NCBI GenBank assembly: GCA_938044045.1
Contig: CALIQN010000127.1
Coordinates: 1 to 15,491, forward strand
Origin: an uncultured Peptococcaceae bacterium
GTDB lineage: Bacteria; Bacillota; Peptococcia; Peptococcales; Peptococcaceae
Direction of reading: 5' to 3'
Length of the DNA stretch: 15,491 nt
Below, in pieces: positions 6,561-14,253 of this stretch. The notes under the pieces are model-generated. The model was not told the DNA's origin, searched no databases, and saw only the letters and a list, made by a program, of their open reading frames with translations. Within the stretch, counting starts at the first letter, position 1. Every line of letters starts with the position of its first letter. The translations under genes were made by a program, and so were the position numbers.

Positions 6561-8996
6561 ATGAAAGTATCATTAAACTGGTTAAAAACCTTTGTCGATA
6601 TTGATAGAAATGCTGATGAATTAGCAGAATTAATTACCAAGTCAGGGGTAGAAATAGGCGAAGTCACCTACCTTGATAAAGAAATTTCTAAATTAGTCGT
6701 CGCTGAAGTTAAAACCTGTGTTGACCATCCAGATTCTGATCATCTCCATCTATGTGAAGTGACAACTGATGGCACCAATACCTTGCAAGTGGTCTGTGGT
6801 GCGAGCAATGTGGCAGCAGGTCAAAAGGTTGTCTATGCTCAAGTTGGTGCCACCCTACCTAATGGGATCAAGATAAAAGAAGCGAAACTCAGAGGCATTG
6901 ATTCCTATGGTATGCTTTGCGGGATGAGCGAACTTGGTGTGGAAGAGGCTTTATTACATGAAGCGGATAAGATAGGGATTAAAGTCTTACCAGAGGATGC
7001 CCCTCTTGGTGCAGATGCAGTACATTATCTTGGTTTAGATGATGTGATTTTGGATTTAGATCTTACACCAAATCGTACAGACTGCCTCAGTATCTATGGC
7101 GTTGCCCTAGAAGTGGCTGCCTTATTGGATAAGCCAATCAAACCTTTAGAAGTCACCCTAGGCAAGACGAGTGAAAGTGCAGACTATGTTGAGATAGAAG
7201 CTTTAGATGAAGAGGCTTCTAGCTTTTATTCTGCAAGCTTGATAGAGGGGGTTAAGGTCAGTCGTTCCCCACTTTGGCTAGAAACACGTCTACAAAGTGC
7301 AGGGGTGAGACCGATTAGCAATGTTGTCGATATTACTAACTATGTCATGCTAGAAACAGGTCAACCGCTTCATGCCTTTGATTATCAAAAACTACCACAA
7401 AAGAAGCTTTCTGTACGCCTAGCAACTTCAGGAGAAAAACTCACGACTTTAGATGGTGAGGAACGTAATTTAACTGATGGGATGATTGTCATCGCTGATG
7501 GTGGCACTCCTATCGCTCTTGGTGGTGTCATGGGTGGGCTTTCAACAGAGGTTGAAGACAATACCACCAATATCCTACTGGAAGCGGCATTATTTCACGG
7601 TACAAAGATTAGACGAACTGCCCAAGCGCTAGCCCTTCGTTCTGAATCTTCCTTGAGAAATGAAAAAGGCTTGCCGATGAACAACACCACCTTAGCTGCT
7701 TTTCGTGCGATAGGACTTTTAGAACAATATGCTGGTGGCAAGGTAGAAAAACCACTTGTTTATAAAGGTAAGGAAGAAAAAGAAAAACGCACGGTCGTTC
7801 TTCGTTTGGCACGTGTGGCAGAAGTCTTAGGCTTTAGTTTAGAAAAAGATGAAATTATCCATCTTTTAGAAAGACTGCATTTCATTTGCCATGAAAAAGA
7901 TGAGGCAAGCTTAATGGTTGAAGTGCCTTATCGTCGTTTGGATGTTGCCATTGAAGAAGATCTCTTAGAAGAGATTGCTCGTCTTTATGGCTATGACAAT
8001 ATCCCAACTAAGTTACCAAAACTTGAAGTCAGTCTAGGGGGCTTAAATAAAAAGCAAAAGTTTAATCGCAAGATTAAGCATGTCCTTGCTGAATTGGGAT
8101 TGTATGAGATTATCACCTTTGGTTTTTATCATGAGAAACATCATGATTACTTGCGTTTTGATAAAGAGGATCGTCGCCGTCAGACCATTGCCATTAAAAA
8201 CCCTCTTTCAGAGGATTTGGCAGTGATGCGCACCACACTTTTAGGTAACTTGCTTGGTGCGGTTCAGGCAAATCGCTATAAGCAAGCGGAGGATATTGGC
8301 TTATTTGAACTAGGACGTGTCTTCTTAAAAGGGGAGACCTTTGATGAAACAACCCTTGCTGAGGAAAAAATGACCCTTGCTCTTGCCCTTTCAGGTAAGA
8401 CAAAAAATCACTGGTTAAGCAAGGATAAGGCTTATGATTACTATGATCTTAAGGGGATAGTTGAGAGCTTATTCTCTCACCTTTCTCTAGAAGAGGTGCG
8501 TTATGAGGCCTTGCGTGATGATCCTACTTATCATCCTGGGCAAAGTGCACGAATTTTTGTCGGAGAAAGACTGATTGGGAAATTAGGTGCCGTCCATCCA
8601 GAGGTGGCAAATGCCTATGACCTCAAACAAGGTGTCTTTGTAGCAGAGCTTGATGTAGAGGCTATGCTACTTAGCCAAAGTCCATTGATTCAATTTAAAG
8701 AGGCTTCAAAATATCCTGTGACAACACGTGATATGGCAATCCTAGTAGAAGAAAAGGTAAGCTTTAGCAGTGTAGAAAAAGCCATCCATCAAGCAAAGAT
8801 TCCATTTTTGATTTCAGTGGACTTCTTTGATATCTATAGAGATGAAAAATTGGGAGAGGGTAAAAAATCCTTTGCCTTTGCCCTTCGTTTCCAAAGCAGT
8901 GAAGAAACCTTGACCGATGAAGTGGTGGATCAGGCATTTCATGCGATTTTATCCAGTATTGAAGAAAAAACAGGTGGTAAGCTTCGCTTACAATAA
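6561..8996 (+). CDS. pheT: Phenylalanine-tRNA ligase beta subunit
   Basis: An 811-residue partner of PheS that binds tRNA-Phe and clears mischarged Tyr-tRNA-Phe. Domain order matches the long bacterial form: an EMAP/tRNA-binding OB fold (about 40-150), the B3/B4 editing region (about 212-380, with GVRPISNVVDITNYVMLE and GQPLHAFDY), B5 DNA-binding-like fold (about 402-475, ending DLLEEIARLYGYDNIP), the inactive synthetase-like core, and a ferredoxin-fold anticodon-binding domain (about 712-811, starting KYPVTTRDMAI). The ribosome-binding site GGAGG (6551-6555) overlaps the last base of the pheS stop, so the two subunits are probably translated together. Nothing appears truncated. Confidence 0.98.
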   Translation: MKVSLNWLKTFVDIDRNADELAELITKSGVEIGEVTYLDKEISKLVVAEVKTCVDHPDSDHLHLCEVTTDGTNTLQVVCGASNVAAGQKVVYAQVGATLPNGIKIKEAKLRGIDSYGMLCGMSELGVEEALLHEADKIGIKVLPEDAPLGADAVHYLGLDDVILDLDLTPNRTDCLSIYGVALEVAALLDKPIKPLEVTLGKTSESADYVEIEALDEEASSFYSASLIEGVKVSRSPLWLETRLQSAGVRPISNVVDITNYVMLETGQPLHAFDYQKLPQKKLSVRLATSGEKLTTLDGEERNLTDGMIVIADGGTPIALGGVMGGLSTEVEDNTTNILLEAALFHGTKIRRTAQALALRSESSLRNEKGLPMNNTTLAAFRAIGLLEQYAGGKVEKPLVYKGKEEKEKRTVVLRLARVAEVLGFSLEKDEIIHLLERLHFICHEKDEASLMVEVPYRRLDVAIEEDLLEEIARLYGYDNIPTKLPKLEVSLGGLNKKQKFNRKIKHVLAELGLYEIITFGFYHEKHHDYLRFDKEDRRRQTIAIKNPLSEDLAVMRTTLLGNLLGAVQANRYKQAEDIGLFELGRVFLKGETFDETTLAEEKMTLALALSGKTKNHWLSKDKAYDYYDLKGIVESLFSHLSLEEVRYEALRDDPTYHPGQSARIFVGERLIGKLGAVHPEVANAYDLKQGVFVAELDVEAMLLSQSPLIQFKEASKYPVTTRDMAILVEEKVSFSSVEKAIHQAKIPFLISVDFFDIYRDEKLGEGKKSFAFALRFQSSEETLTDEVVDQAFHAILSSIEEKTGGKLRLQ

Positions 8997-9010
8997 AAAG
9001 ATCCTCAATA

Positions 9011-9051
9011 AAGTCCCCCTTTTTACTAAGGTAGAAAGGGGATAACTTTTT
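9011..9051 (+). terminator. Terminator after pheT
   Basis: An imperfect hairpin pairs AAGT, CCCC, TTT and TAC of the left side (9011-9026) with GTA, AAA, GGGG and ACTT of the right side (9031-9048), with small bulges. It ends in a run of T (9047-9051). Located 15 bases after the pheT stop. Confidence 0.75.
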
Positions 9052-9116
9052 GTCATAGGATTGTGAGAAAGAAGAATAAAAAGTGATAATTATAAGAAAA
9101 AACCTGTAATTTTTTC

Positions 9117-9145
9117 TTGCTGTTATAGAAAAGATGGTCTATAAT
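9117..9145 (+). promoter_or_regulatory. Promoter for the lgt-brnQ-regulator operon
   Basis: TTGCTG (9117-9122) and TATAAT (9140-9145) are separated by 17 bases. Predicted start near 9151 gives a leader of about 50 bases with no obvious riboswitch. An AT-only-armed 9-bp inverted repeat (9094-9102 with 9110-9118) touches the -35 and could be an operator or simply AT-rich promoter DNA. Confidence 0.75.
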
Positions 9146-9201
9146 CAAAACTGTTATATGGCACAAAAAGCTAATAAGTATATTGGCGGAGAGGAGGTAG
9201 G

Positions 9202-9951
9202 ATGGATCCGATAGCATTTGAGATAGGACCTTTTAGTGTGCGCTGGTATGGTATTCTAATTGCTTTATCATTTTTGATAGGGCTATATGGGATTACGACA
9301 CAGGCGAAAAAAGCACAGATGAACAGTGATGATATCTTTTCAACGCTGCTTTGGGTAATTCCCGCCGCTATCATTGGTGCAAGGCTCTACTATGTCATTT
9401 TTGGTTGGGACTATTATTCATCTCATCCTAGCGAAATTATAGCAGTTTGGCATGGTGGCTTAGCAGTTCATGGTGGGCTTCTGGCAGGTATTGGTACAAT
9501 TATTCTTTGTAGTAGATATTATAAGTTTTCTCCCCTTGCCCTCTTGGACTTGGCAGCGCCTTTTATGCTTTTAGGACAGGCAATAGGAAGATGGGGCAAT
9601 TTTTTTAATCAGGAAGCTTATGGCTATGAAGTGAGCAAAGAGGATTGGCCCCTTGCAATGTATATCGATGGCGCTTATCGCCATCCGACTTTTCTGTATG
9701 AATCTATATGGAATCTTATAGGTTTTTTTATTCTCTTCTATTATCAAAAGAAACAACCCCTTAGAGGTCAAGTCGCTTTTTTATACCTTATGTATTATTC
9801 TCTAGGGCGGTTTTTTATCGAAGGCTTCCGCACAGATAGCCTGATGATAGGGGGATTAAGAACAGCTCAACTTATTAGTTTATTACTGTTTGTGATAGGA
9901 TTTGTTTTGTGGCAATACACGAAAAAAAGACATCAGTCTTCAAAAAATTAG
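9202..9951 (+). CDS. lgt: Phosphatidylglycerol-prolipoprotein diacylglyceryl transferase
   Basis: Integral membrane enzyme that transfers diacylglycerol from phosphatidylglycerol to the lipobox cysteine of prolipoproteins, the first step of lipoprotein maturation. The 249-residue length and multi-pass topology fit the family. The signature GRWGNFFNQEAYG (129-141) carries R130, N133 and E138; H90 in GLAVHGGLLAG and R203/R210 in GRFFIEGFR match other conserved catalytic-region residues. The ATG at 9202 follows GAGGAGGT at 9191-9198. It is first of three closely spaced genes (10 bases to brnQ). None of the complete exported flavoproteins in this window has a lipobox, so the link to them is only positional. 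Confidence 0.96.
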   Translation: MDPIAFEIGPFSVRWYGILIALSFLIGLYGITTQAKKAQMNSDDIFSTLLWVIPAAIIGARLYYVIFGWDYYSSHPSEIIAVWHGGLAVHGGLLAGIGTIILCSRYYKFSPLALLDLAAPFMLLGQAIGRWGNFFNQEAYGYEVSKEDWPLAMYIDGAYRHPTFLYESIWNLIGFFILFYYQKKQPLRGQVAFLYLMYYSLGRFFIEGFRTDSLMIGGLRTAQLISLLLFVIGFVLWQYTKKRHQSSKN

Positions 9952-9961
9952 GAGGTACATA

Positions 9962-11266
9962 ATGAATACAAAAACACGTCATATCATAGTTGTAGGCTTT
10001 GCCCTATTTTCTATGTTTTTAGGTGCAGGAAATCTTATTTTCCCACCATTTTTAGGCTTTCATGCGGGAGAAAACTGGGTTCCAACCATGATCGGCTTTC
10101 TCCTCACTGGGGTTGGGTTACCACTTTTAGGGGTGTATGCGACCTTAAAATCTGGTGGTAACATGATTACTCTTGGTAGTCCAGTCAGTAAGACTTTTGC
10201 TGCTGTGATGGGGCTTGTCATTATCCTGGCAATCGGGCCACTTTTTGCGATTCCAAGAACAGGTGCAACAACTCACGAAACAGCTGTTTTAAGCTTTTTC
10301 CCTGATGTACCAAGTTGGGCAACTGCTATTGTTTTCTTTGGGGTATCTGCTTTTATTTCTTTAAACAGCACTAAGGTTATTGATCGTTTGGGTAAAGTTT
10401 TAACACCATTTTTGATTTTTACCTTGGTGGTTATCATTGTTAAGGGGATTGCAACTCCTCTAGGCGAACCAGGGTCTATGGCAGAAGCGTATACTTTTGC
10501 TTCTGGTTTTTCTGAAGGGTATCAAACTATGGATGCCCTTGCTTCTACGATGTTTGCTGGGATTGCTTTTACTCACGTCCTTTCTTTGGGTTATGAATCT
10601 AGAAAAGAACAAATGTCTGTAGCAGTTAAAGCTGGTGTGGTAGCAATTTTCCTCCTTGGTTTAATCTATGGCGGTTTGATTTATATTGGTGCAGGGACAA
10701 CAAGTCTCTTCCCAGAAGATATTAGTAGAACAGAACTTCTAGTCGGTATTGCTGAAGATCTCATTGGTCGTGTAGGACTTGGTTTCCTTTCTGTAGCCAT
10801 CACCCTTGCTTGTCTCACTACAGCAGTTGGCTTGCTTGTGACTTGTGGGGAATACTTCCAATCCCTTTCTAAAGGACGTCTCCCTTATAAAGGTATTGTT
10901 ATCTTTACTGCTGTTTTCAGTGCCTTGCTTTCTATTTTAGGGGTAGATATGGTGGTCAATATTGCAGTACCACTTCTTGTCCTTCTTTATCCAGTGCTTA
11001 TGGTTTTAATTATCTTTACGGTGTTTGATCAATTTATTCCAAATACCAATGCCTATACAGGTGGGGTTATTGGTGCTTTTCTGATCAGTTTAGTGTCTTC
11101 TTTAGGATATTTACAACAAAATGAAATTATTAGTAGCAATTTAGTGGCAAAACTAGTAGAATTAAAAGGGGAGATGCCACTAGCTAACTTAGGGCTTGAG
11201 TGGATTATTCCAGTGGTTGTCCTAGCCGTAGTTGCTTGCTTCTTCCCTGAAAGACGCAAAGCATAA
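9962..11266 (+). CDS. brnQ: Branched-chain amino acid transporter, BrnQ/LIVCS family
   Basis: A cytoplasmic-membrane carrier for Leu, Ile and Val uptake coupled to Na+ or H+. The 434 residues contain about 12 hydrophobic segments. The N-terminal family signature MFLGAGNLIFPPFLGFHAGENW spans about residues 18-40. The start at 9962 is chosen because GGAGG at 9951-9955 overlaps the lgt stop and the product then begins MNTKTRHIIVVGF, as in the family; the TTG at 9902 would overlap lgt by 50 bases. It is 23 bases upstream of a metal-dependent repressor gene with no terminator between them. The leucine-related gene leuS lies downstream as a separate transcription unit. Confidence 0.93.
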   Translation: MNTKTRHIIVVGFALFSMFLGAGNLIFPPFLGFHAGENWVPTMIGFLLTGVGLPLLGVYATLKSGGNMITLGSPVSKTFAAVMGLVIILAIGPLFAIPRTGATTHETAVLSFFPDVPSWATAIVFFGVSAFISLNSTKVIDRLGKVLTPFLIFTLVVIIVKGIATPLGEPGSMAEAYTFASGFSEGYQTMDALASTMFAGIAFTHVLSLGYESRKEQMSVAVKAGVVAIFLLGLIYGGLIYIGAGTTSLFPEDISRTELLVGIAEDLIGRVGLGFLSVAITLACLTTAVGLLVTCGEYFQSLSKGRLPYKGIVIFTAVFSALLSILGVDMVVNIAVPLLVLLYPVLMVLIIFTVFDQFIPNTNAYTGGVIGAFLISLVSSLGYLQQNEIISSNLVAKLVELKGEMPLANLGLEWIIPVVVLAVVACFFPERRKA

Positions 11267-11289
11267 AAAGAGAAAGAAAGGTTTTTGTT

Positions 11290-11685
11290 ATGAGCGATAA
11301 GATTTATGAATCGGGTGAGGATTATTTAGAGACAATCCTTCGCTTATCCAATCGACAAGGCAAGGTCAAAAGTATTGACATCGCAAATGAAATGGAATAC
11401 TCCAAACCAAGCGTTAGCCGAGCGATGAAAATCTTACAAGAAAAAGGCTATGTTTTTATGGATGAACGTAAGTACGTCCACCTTACTATGGAAGGTAAGG
11501 AACGTGCTGAGCGTATTTATCAAAGACACCTTTTGATTAAAGGCGCATTAGAGGAACTTCTTGGGGTCAGCCCTCGTGTGGCAGAAAAAGACGCTTGCCG
11601 TATTGAACATGTCCTTAGCGAGGAAACGGTATCACGTTTAGAAGTACTCATGCATGAAAAATTTGGCTTGACAGAAACAAAATAA
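11290..11685 (+). CDS. Metal-dependent transcriptional repressor, DtxR/MntR family
   Basis: A 131-residue DNA-binding protein: an N-terminal winged helix-turn-helix (about 8-72, recognition helix near SKPSVSRAMKILQ) and a metal-binding dimerisation domain (about 73-128). It lacks the C-terminal SH3-like domain of classical DtxR. Candidate metal ligands are D11 and E14 in GEDYLETI, H80 in YQRH, and C103, E106 and H107 in DACRIEH. The aspartate matches MntR (D8), while the cysteine matches DtxR (C102), so metal choice (Mn or Fe) cannot be read from this. Probably cytoplasmic, repressing metal uptake when metal is plentiful. It ends the lgt-brnQ operon; no uptake transporter is adjacent. The ribosome-binding site is a modest GAAAGG about 8 bases upstream of ATG 11290. 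Confidence 0.9.
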   Translation: MSDKIYESGEDYLETILRLSNRQGKVKSIDIANEMEYSKPSVSRAMKILQEKGYVFMDERKYVHLTMEGKERAERIYQRHLLIKGALEELLGVSPRVAEKDACRIEHVLSEETVSRLEVLMHEKFGLTETK

Positions 11686-11714
11686 AAAAGAGAGGTCTTG
11701 TACCTCTCTTTTTT
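11684..11714 (+). terminator. Strong terminator ending the lgt-brnQ-regulator operon
   Basis: Bases 11684-11696 and 11702-11714 are exact reverse complements (13 bp) around a 5-base loop; the right arm ends in six T. The left arm overlaps the end of the regulator gene's stop codon. The A-rich left arm could make it bidirectional. Confidence 0.93.
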
Positions 11715-11732
11715 GCTATTTCCCGTGGAGAA

Positions 11733-11761
11733 TTGACGGAGAAATACACGCACTATATAAT
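11733..11761 (+). promoter_or_regulatory. Promoter of leuS
   Basis: TTGACG (11733-11738) and a perfect TATAAT (11756-11761) with 17-base spacing, the best promoter in the window. Predicted start near 11768, leaving a leader of about 25 bases. That is too short for a T-box, so leuS here appears not to be tRNA-controlled by one. Confidence 0.88.
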
Positions 11762-11792
11762 GGATGAAGAAAAAATAATTGAGGGGATAACT

Positions 11793-14243
11793 ATGAAAGC
11801 ACAGTATAATTTTCAAGAAATAGAAAAAAAATGGCAAGATCAATGGGAAGCAAGTAAGCTCTATAGTCGTACAGAAGATGATAGAGAAAAATACTATTGT
11901 TTGGAAATGTTTCCTTATCCATCAGGCAATTTACACATGGGACATGTGAGAAACTATTCCATAGGTGATGTAATTGGGCGTTTCCATACGATGAATGGGT
12001 ACAATGTCCTCCACCCTATGGGTTGGGACTCCTTTGGGCTGCCTGCTGAAAATGCGGCAATTAAACACAATGTCGCACCTCAAAAATGGACAGTAGAAAA
12101 CATTGCCAATATGAAACGCCAATTTAAGGCACTAGGACTTTCCTTTGATTGGGACAGAGAAGTTACTACCTGTATGCCGGATTACTATAAGTGGACCCAG
12201 TGGCTATTTTTAAAATTCTATGAAAAAGGCTTGGCTTATAAGAAAAATGGTAGGGTGAATTGGTGTGACTCTTGTCATACCGTCTTGGCCAATGAACAAG
12301 TTGTCGATGGTGAGTGCGAGCGTTGTGGCACTAAGGTTGAGAAAAAAGCCTTAAACCAGTGGTTCTTAAAAATTACTGACTATGCCGATAGTCTCCTAGA
12401 AGATTTGGAAGGCTTAGAAGGTTGGCCAAATAAAGTTAAAGTCATGCAAAAAAACTGGATAGGTAAGAGCAAAGGGGCGATGGTGACCTTTGAAGCAGAT
12501 ACCAATGACACCTTTGAAGTCTTTACCACACGTCCGGACACACTTTTTGGGGTGAGCTTTGTAGTCTTTGCCCCAGAACACCCATTGGTAGAAAAATTCA
12601 TCTTTGGCAAACCACAAGAGGCAGCAGCCAGAGATTTTATCAAAAAAGTTGCCTTGATGAGTGACTTGGATAGAAGCTCTACAGAAACCCAAAAAGAAGG
12701 GGTCTTTACAGGGGCTTATGCGAAAAACCCAATTAATGGCAAGATGATCCCAATTTGGCTTGGCAACTATGTCCTTTTAGAATACGGTACCGGGGCTGTC
12801 ATGGGGGTACCATCTGGGGATCAAAGAGATCATGACTTTGCCAAAAAGTATGATTTAGAAATCATACCTGTTGTCTTACCAGAAGAGGGGACTTGGGATA
12901 TTCAAAAAGAAGCCTACAGTGCGCCTGGTAAGATGGTCAATAGTGGTAAATACGATGGTATGACCAATGAAGAGGGCGGACAAGCGATTGTTGATAGCCT
13001 CGCCCAAGAAGGTAAGGGTCATGCGACCACTAACTTTAGATTGCGTGACTGGCTCATCAGTAGACAACGTTTTTGGGGTGCTCCAATTCCAATGATTTAT
13101 TGTGAAGACTGTGGTGCCGTTGCTGTACCTGAAAAAGATTTACCAGTGGTTTTACCGGATGATGTTGACTTTAAGCCAACAGGAGAATCCCCATTAAACT
13201 ACAGTGAAAGCTTTGTCAACACCATTTGTCCATGCTGTGGCAAACCTGCCAAACGTGAGACGGATACCATGGACACCTTTGTTTGCTCTAGCTGGTATTT
13301 CTTACGTTATACTGACCCTAAAAATACCGAAATGGCTTTTAATAAGGAAAAGGCAGATTATTGGATGAATGTGGATCAATACATTGGTGGGGTTGAGCAT
13401 GCGATTTTGCACTTGCTTTATGCCCGTTTTGTCACCAAGTTTTTACACGACCAAGGGCTAATTACTCAAAATGAACCATTTAAAAACCTCCTAACCCAAG
13501 GGATGGTCTTAAAAGATGGAGCTAAGATGAGTAAGTCTAAGGGTAATATTGTTAGCCCTGAGGACATCATGAGTCGTTTTGGGGCAGATACGGCTAGACT
13601 TTTCATTCTTTTTGCTGCACCACCAGAACGTGACTTGGAATGGAATGACAGTGCGGTTGAGGGTTGTTCAAGATTTATCAATCGTGTTTGGCGTTTGGTC
13701 TATAGCTTCTTAAATGATAGTCCGTTAAACGATGTGGATGAGAAAAAAGAAAAAGACCTCAGACACTTAATTCACCAAAGCATTCAAAAAGTCACTGATG
13801 ATATTAAGTTACGTTTTAACTTTAATACCGCTATTAGTGCCATCATGGAACTTGTCAACGGGGCTTACCAATATAAGGAACAAGTCGGTAGTGCCAATAC
13901 CAAGGCCATGGCAGAACTCATCTATAGCCTTATTGTGATGATGGCACCTTTTACGCCACATCTTTCTGAAGAACTCTTCTCTGCCCTCGGCAAAGAAAGC
14001 AGTGTCCATCTGGAAAGTTGGCCAAAGGTCGATGAAACTGCTTTAGTGGTTGATGAAGTCGAAATCGTTGTTCAAATCAATGGCAAGCTCAAAGATAGAT
14101 TACTTGCTGGCGTTAGTGAATCTAAAGAAAGCGTCCTTGCTAAGGCAAAAGACCTCCCTAAGGTGAAAGAGGCGCTTGCGGAAAAAAGCATCAAAAAAGA
14201 AATTGTTGTCCCAGGAAAATTGATTAATATTGTTATCGGCTAA
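11793..14243 (+). CDS. leuS: Leucine-tRNA ligase
   Basis: Cytoplasmic class I synthetase that charges tRNA-Leu. The ATG at 11793 is preceded by GAGGGG (11781-11786) and gives a product starting MKAQYNFQEIEKKWQ, typical of the family, with 816 residues. The in-frame TTG at 11733 is the -35 element of the promoter and cannot be the start. Catalytic motifs are HMGH (48-51) and KMSKS (578-582). A zinc-knuckle-like pair CDSC (158-161) and CERC (175-178) is present. The editing domain contains FTTRPDTLFG (244-253), the threonine-rich region that hydrolyses mischarged tRNA. The C-terminal anticodon-binding helical part and terminal domain are intact. It is followed after 10 bases by the a,c-diamide synthase gene, probably on the same transcript. 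Confidence 0.98.
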   Translation: MKAQYNFQEIEKKWQDQWEASKLYSRTEDDREKYYCLEMFPYPSGNLHMGHVRNYSIGDVIGRFHTMNGYNVLHPMGWDSFGLPAENAAIKHNVAPQKWTVENIANMKRQFKALGLSFDWDREVTTCMPDYYKWTQWLFLKFYEKGLAYKKNGRVNWCDSCHTVLANEQVVDGECERCGTKVEKKALNQWFLKITDYADSLLEDLEGLEGWPNKVKVMQKNWIGKSKGAMVTFEADTNDTFEVFTTRPDTLFGVSFVVFAPEHPLVEKFIFGKPQEAAARDFIKKVALMSDLDRSSTETQKEGVFTGAYAKNPINGKMIPIWLGNYVLLEYGTGAVMGVPSGDQRDHDFAKKYDLEIIPVVLPEEGTWDIQKEAYSAPGKMVNSGKYDGMTNEEGGQAIVDSLAQEGKGHATTNFRLRDWLISRQRFWGAPIPMIYCEDCGAVAVPEKDLPVVLPDDVDFKPTGESPLNYSESFVNTICPCCGKPAKRETDTMDTFVCSSWYFLRYTDPKNTEMAFNKEKADYWMNVDQYIGGVEHAILHLLYARFVTKFLHDQGLITQNEPFKNLLTQGMVLKDGAKMSKSKGNIVSPEDIMSRFGADTARLFILFAAPPERDLEWNDSAVEGCSRFINRVWRLVYSFLNDSPLNDVDEKKEKDLRHLIHQSIQKVTDDIKLRFNFNTAISAIMELVNGAYQYKEQVGSANTKAMAELIYSLIVMMAPFTPHLSEELFSALGKESSVHLESWPKVDETALVVDEVEIVVQINGKLKDRLLAGVSESKESVLAKAKDLPKVKEALAEKSIKKEIVVPGKLINIVIG

Positions 14244-14253
14244 GGAGACAGGT

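Noticed and set aside
9902..9961. Longer brnQ start at 9902 overlapping lgt
   Set aside because: ATG 9962 has GGAGG at 9951-9955 and gives the expected N-terminus; the extension is polar and only overlaps lgt.
11733..11792. TTG at 11733 as the start of leuS, adding 20 residues
   Set aside because: The TTG is the first three bases of a near-consensus -35 element with TATAAT 17 bases downstream, and the ATG at 11793 has a good ribosome-binding site and the family N-terminus.
11520..11843. Antisense reading frame across the regulator end, terminator and leuS start
   Set aside because: It runs through a strong terminator and two well-supported genes on the other strand, is low-complexity in part and has no recognisable domain.
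12380..12692. Two overlapping antisense reading frames inside leuS
   Set aside because: They lie wholly opposite the conserved editing domain of leuS and have no family resemblance; shadows of codon bias.
14244..14253. Cobalamin riboswitch before the a,c-diamide synthase gene
   Set aside because: Only 10 bases separate it from leuS, with no room for such an RNA.
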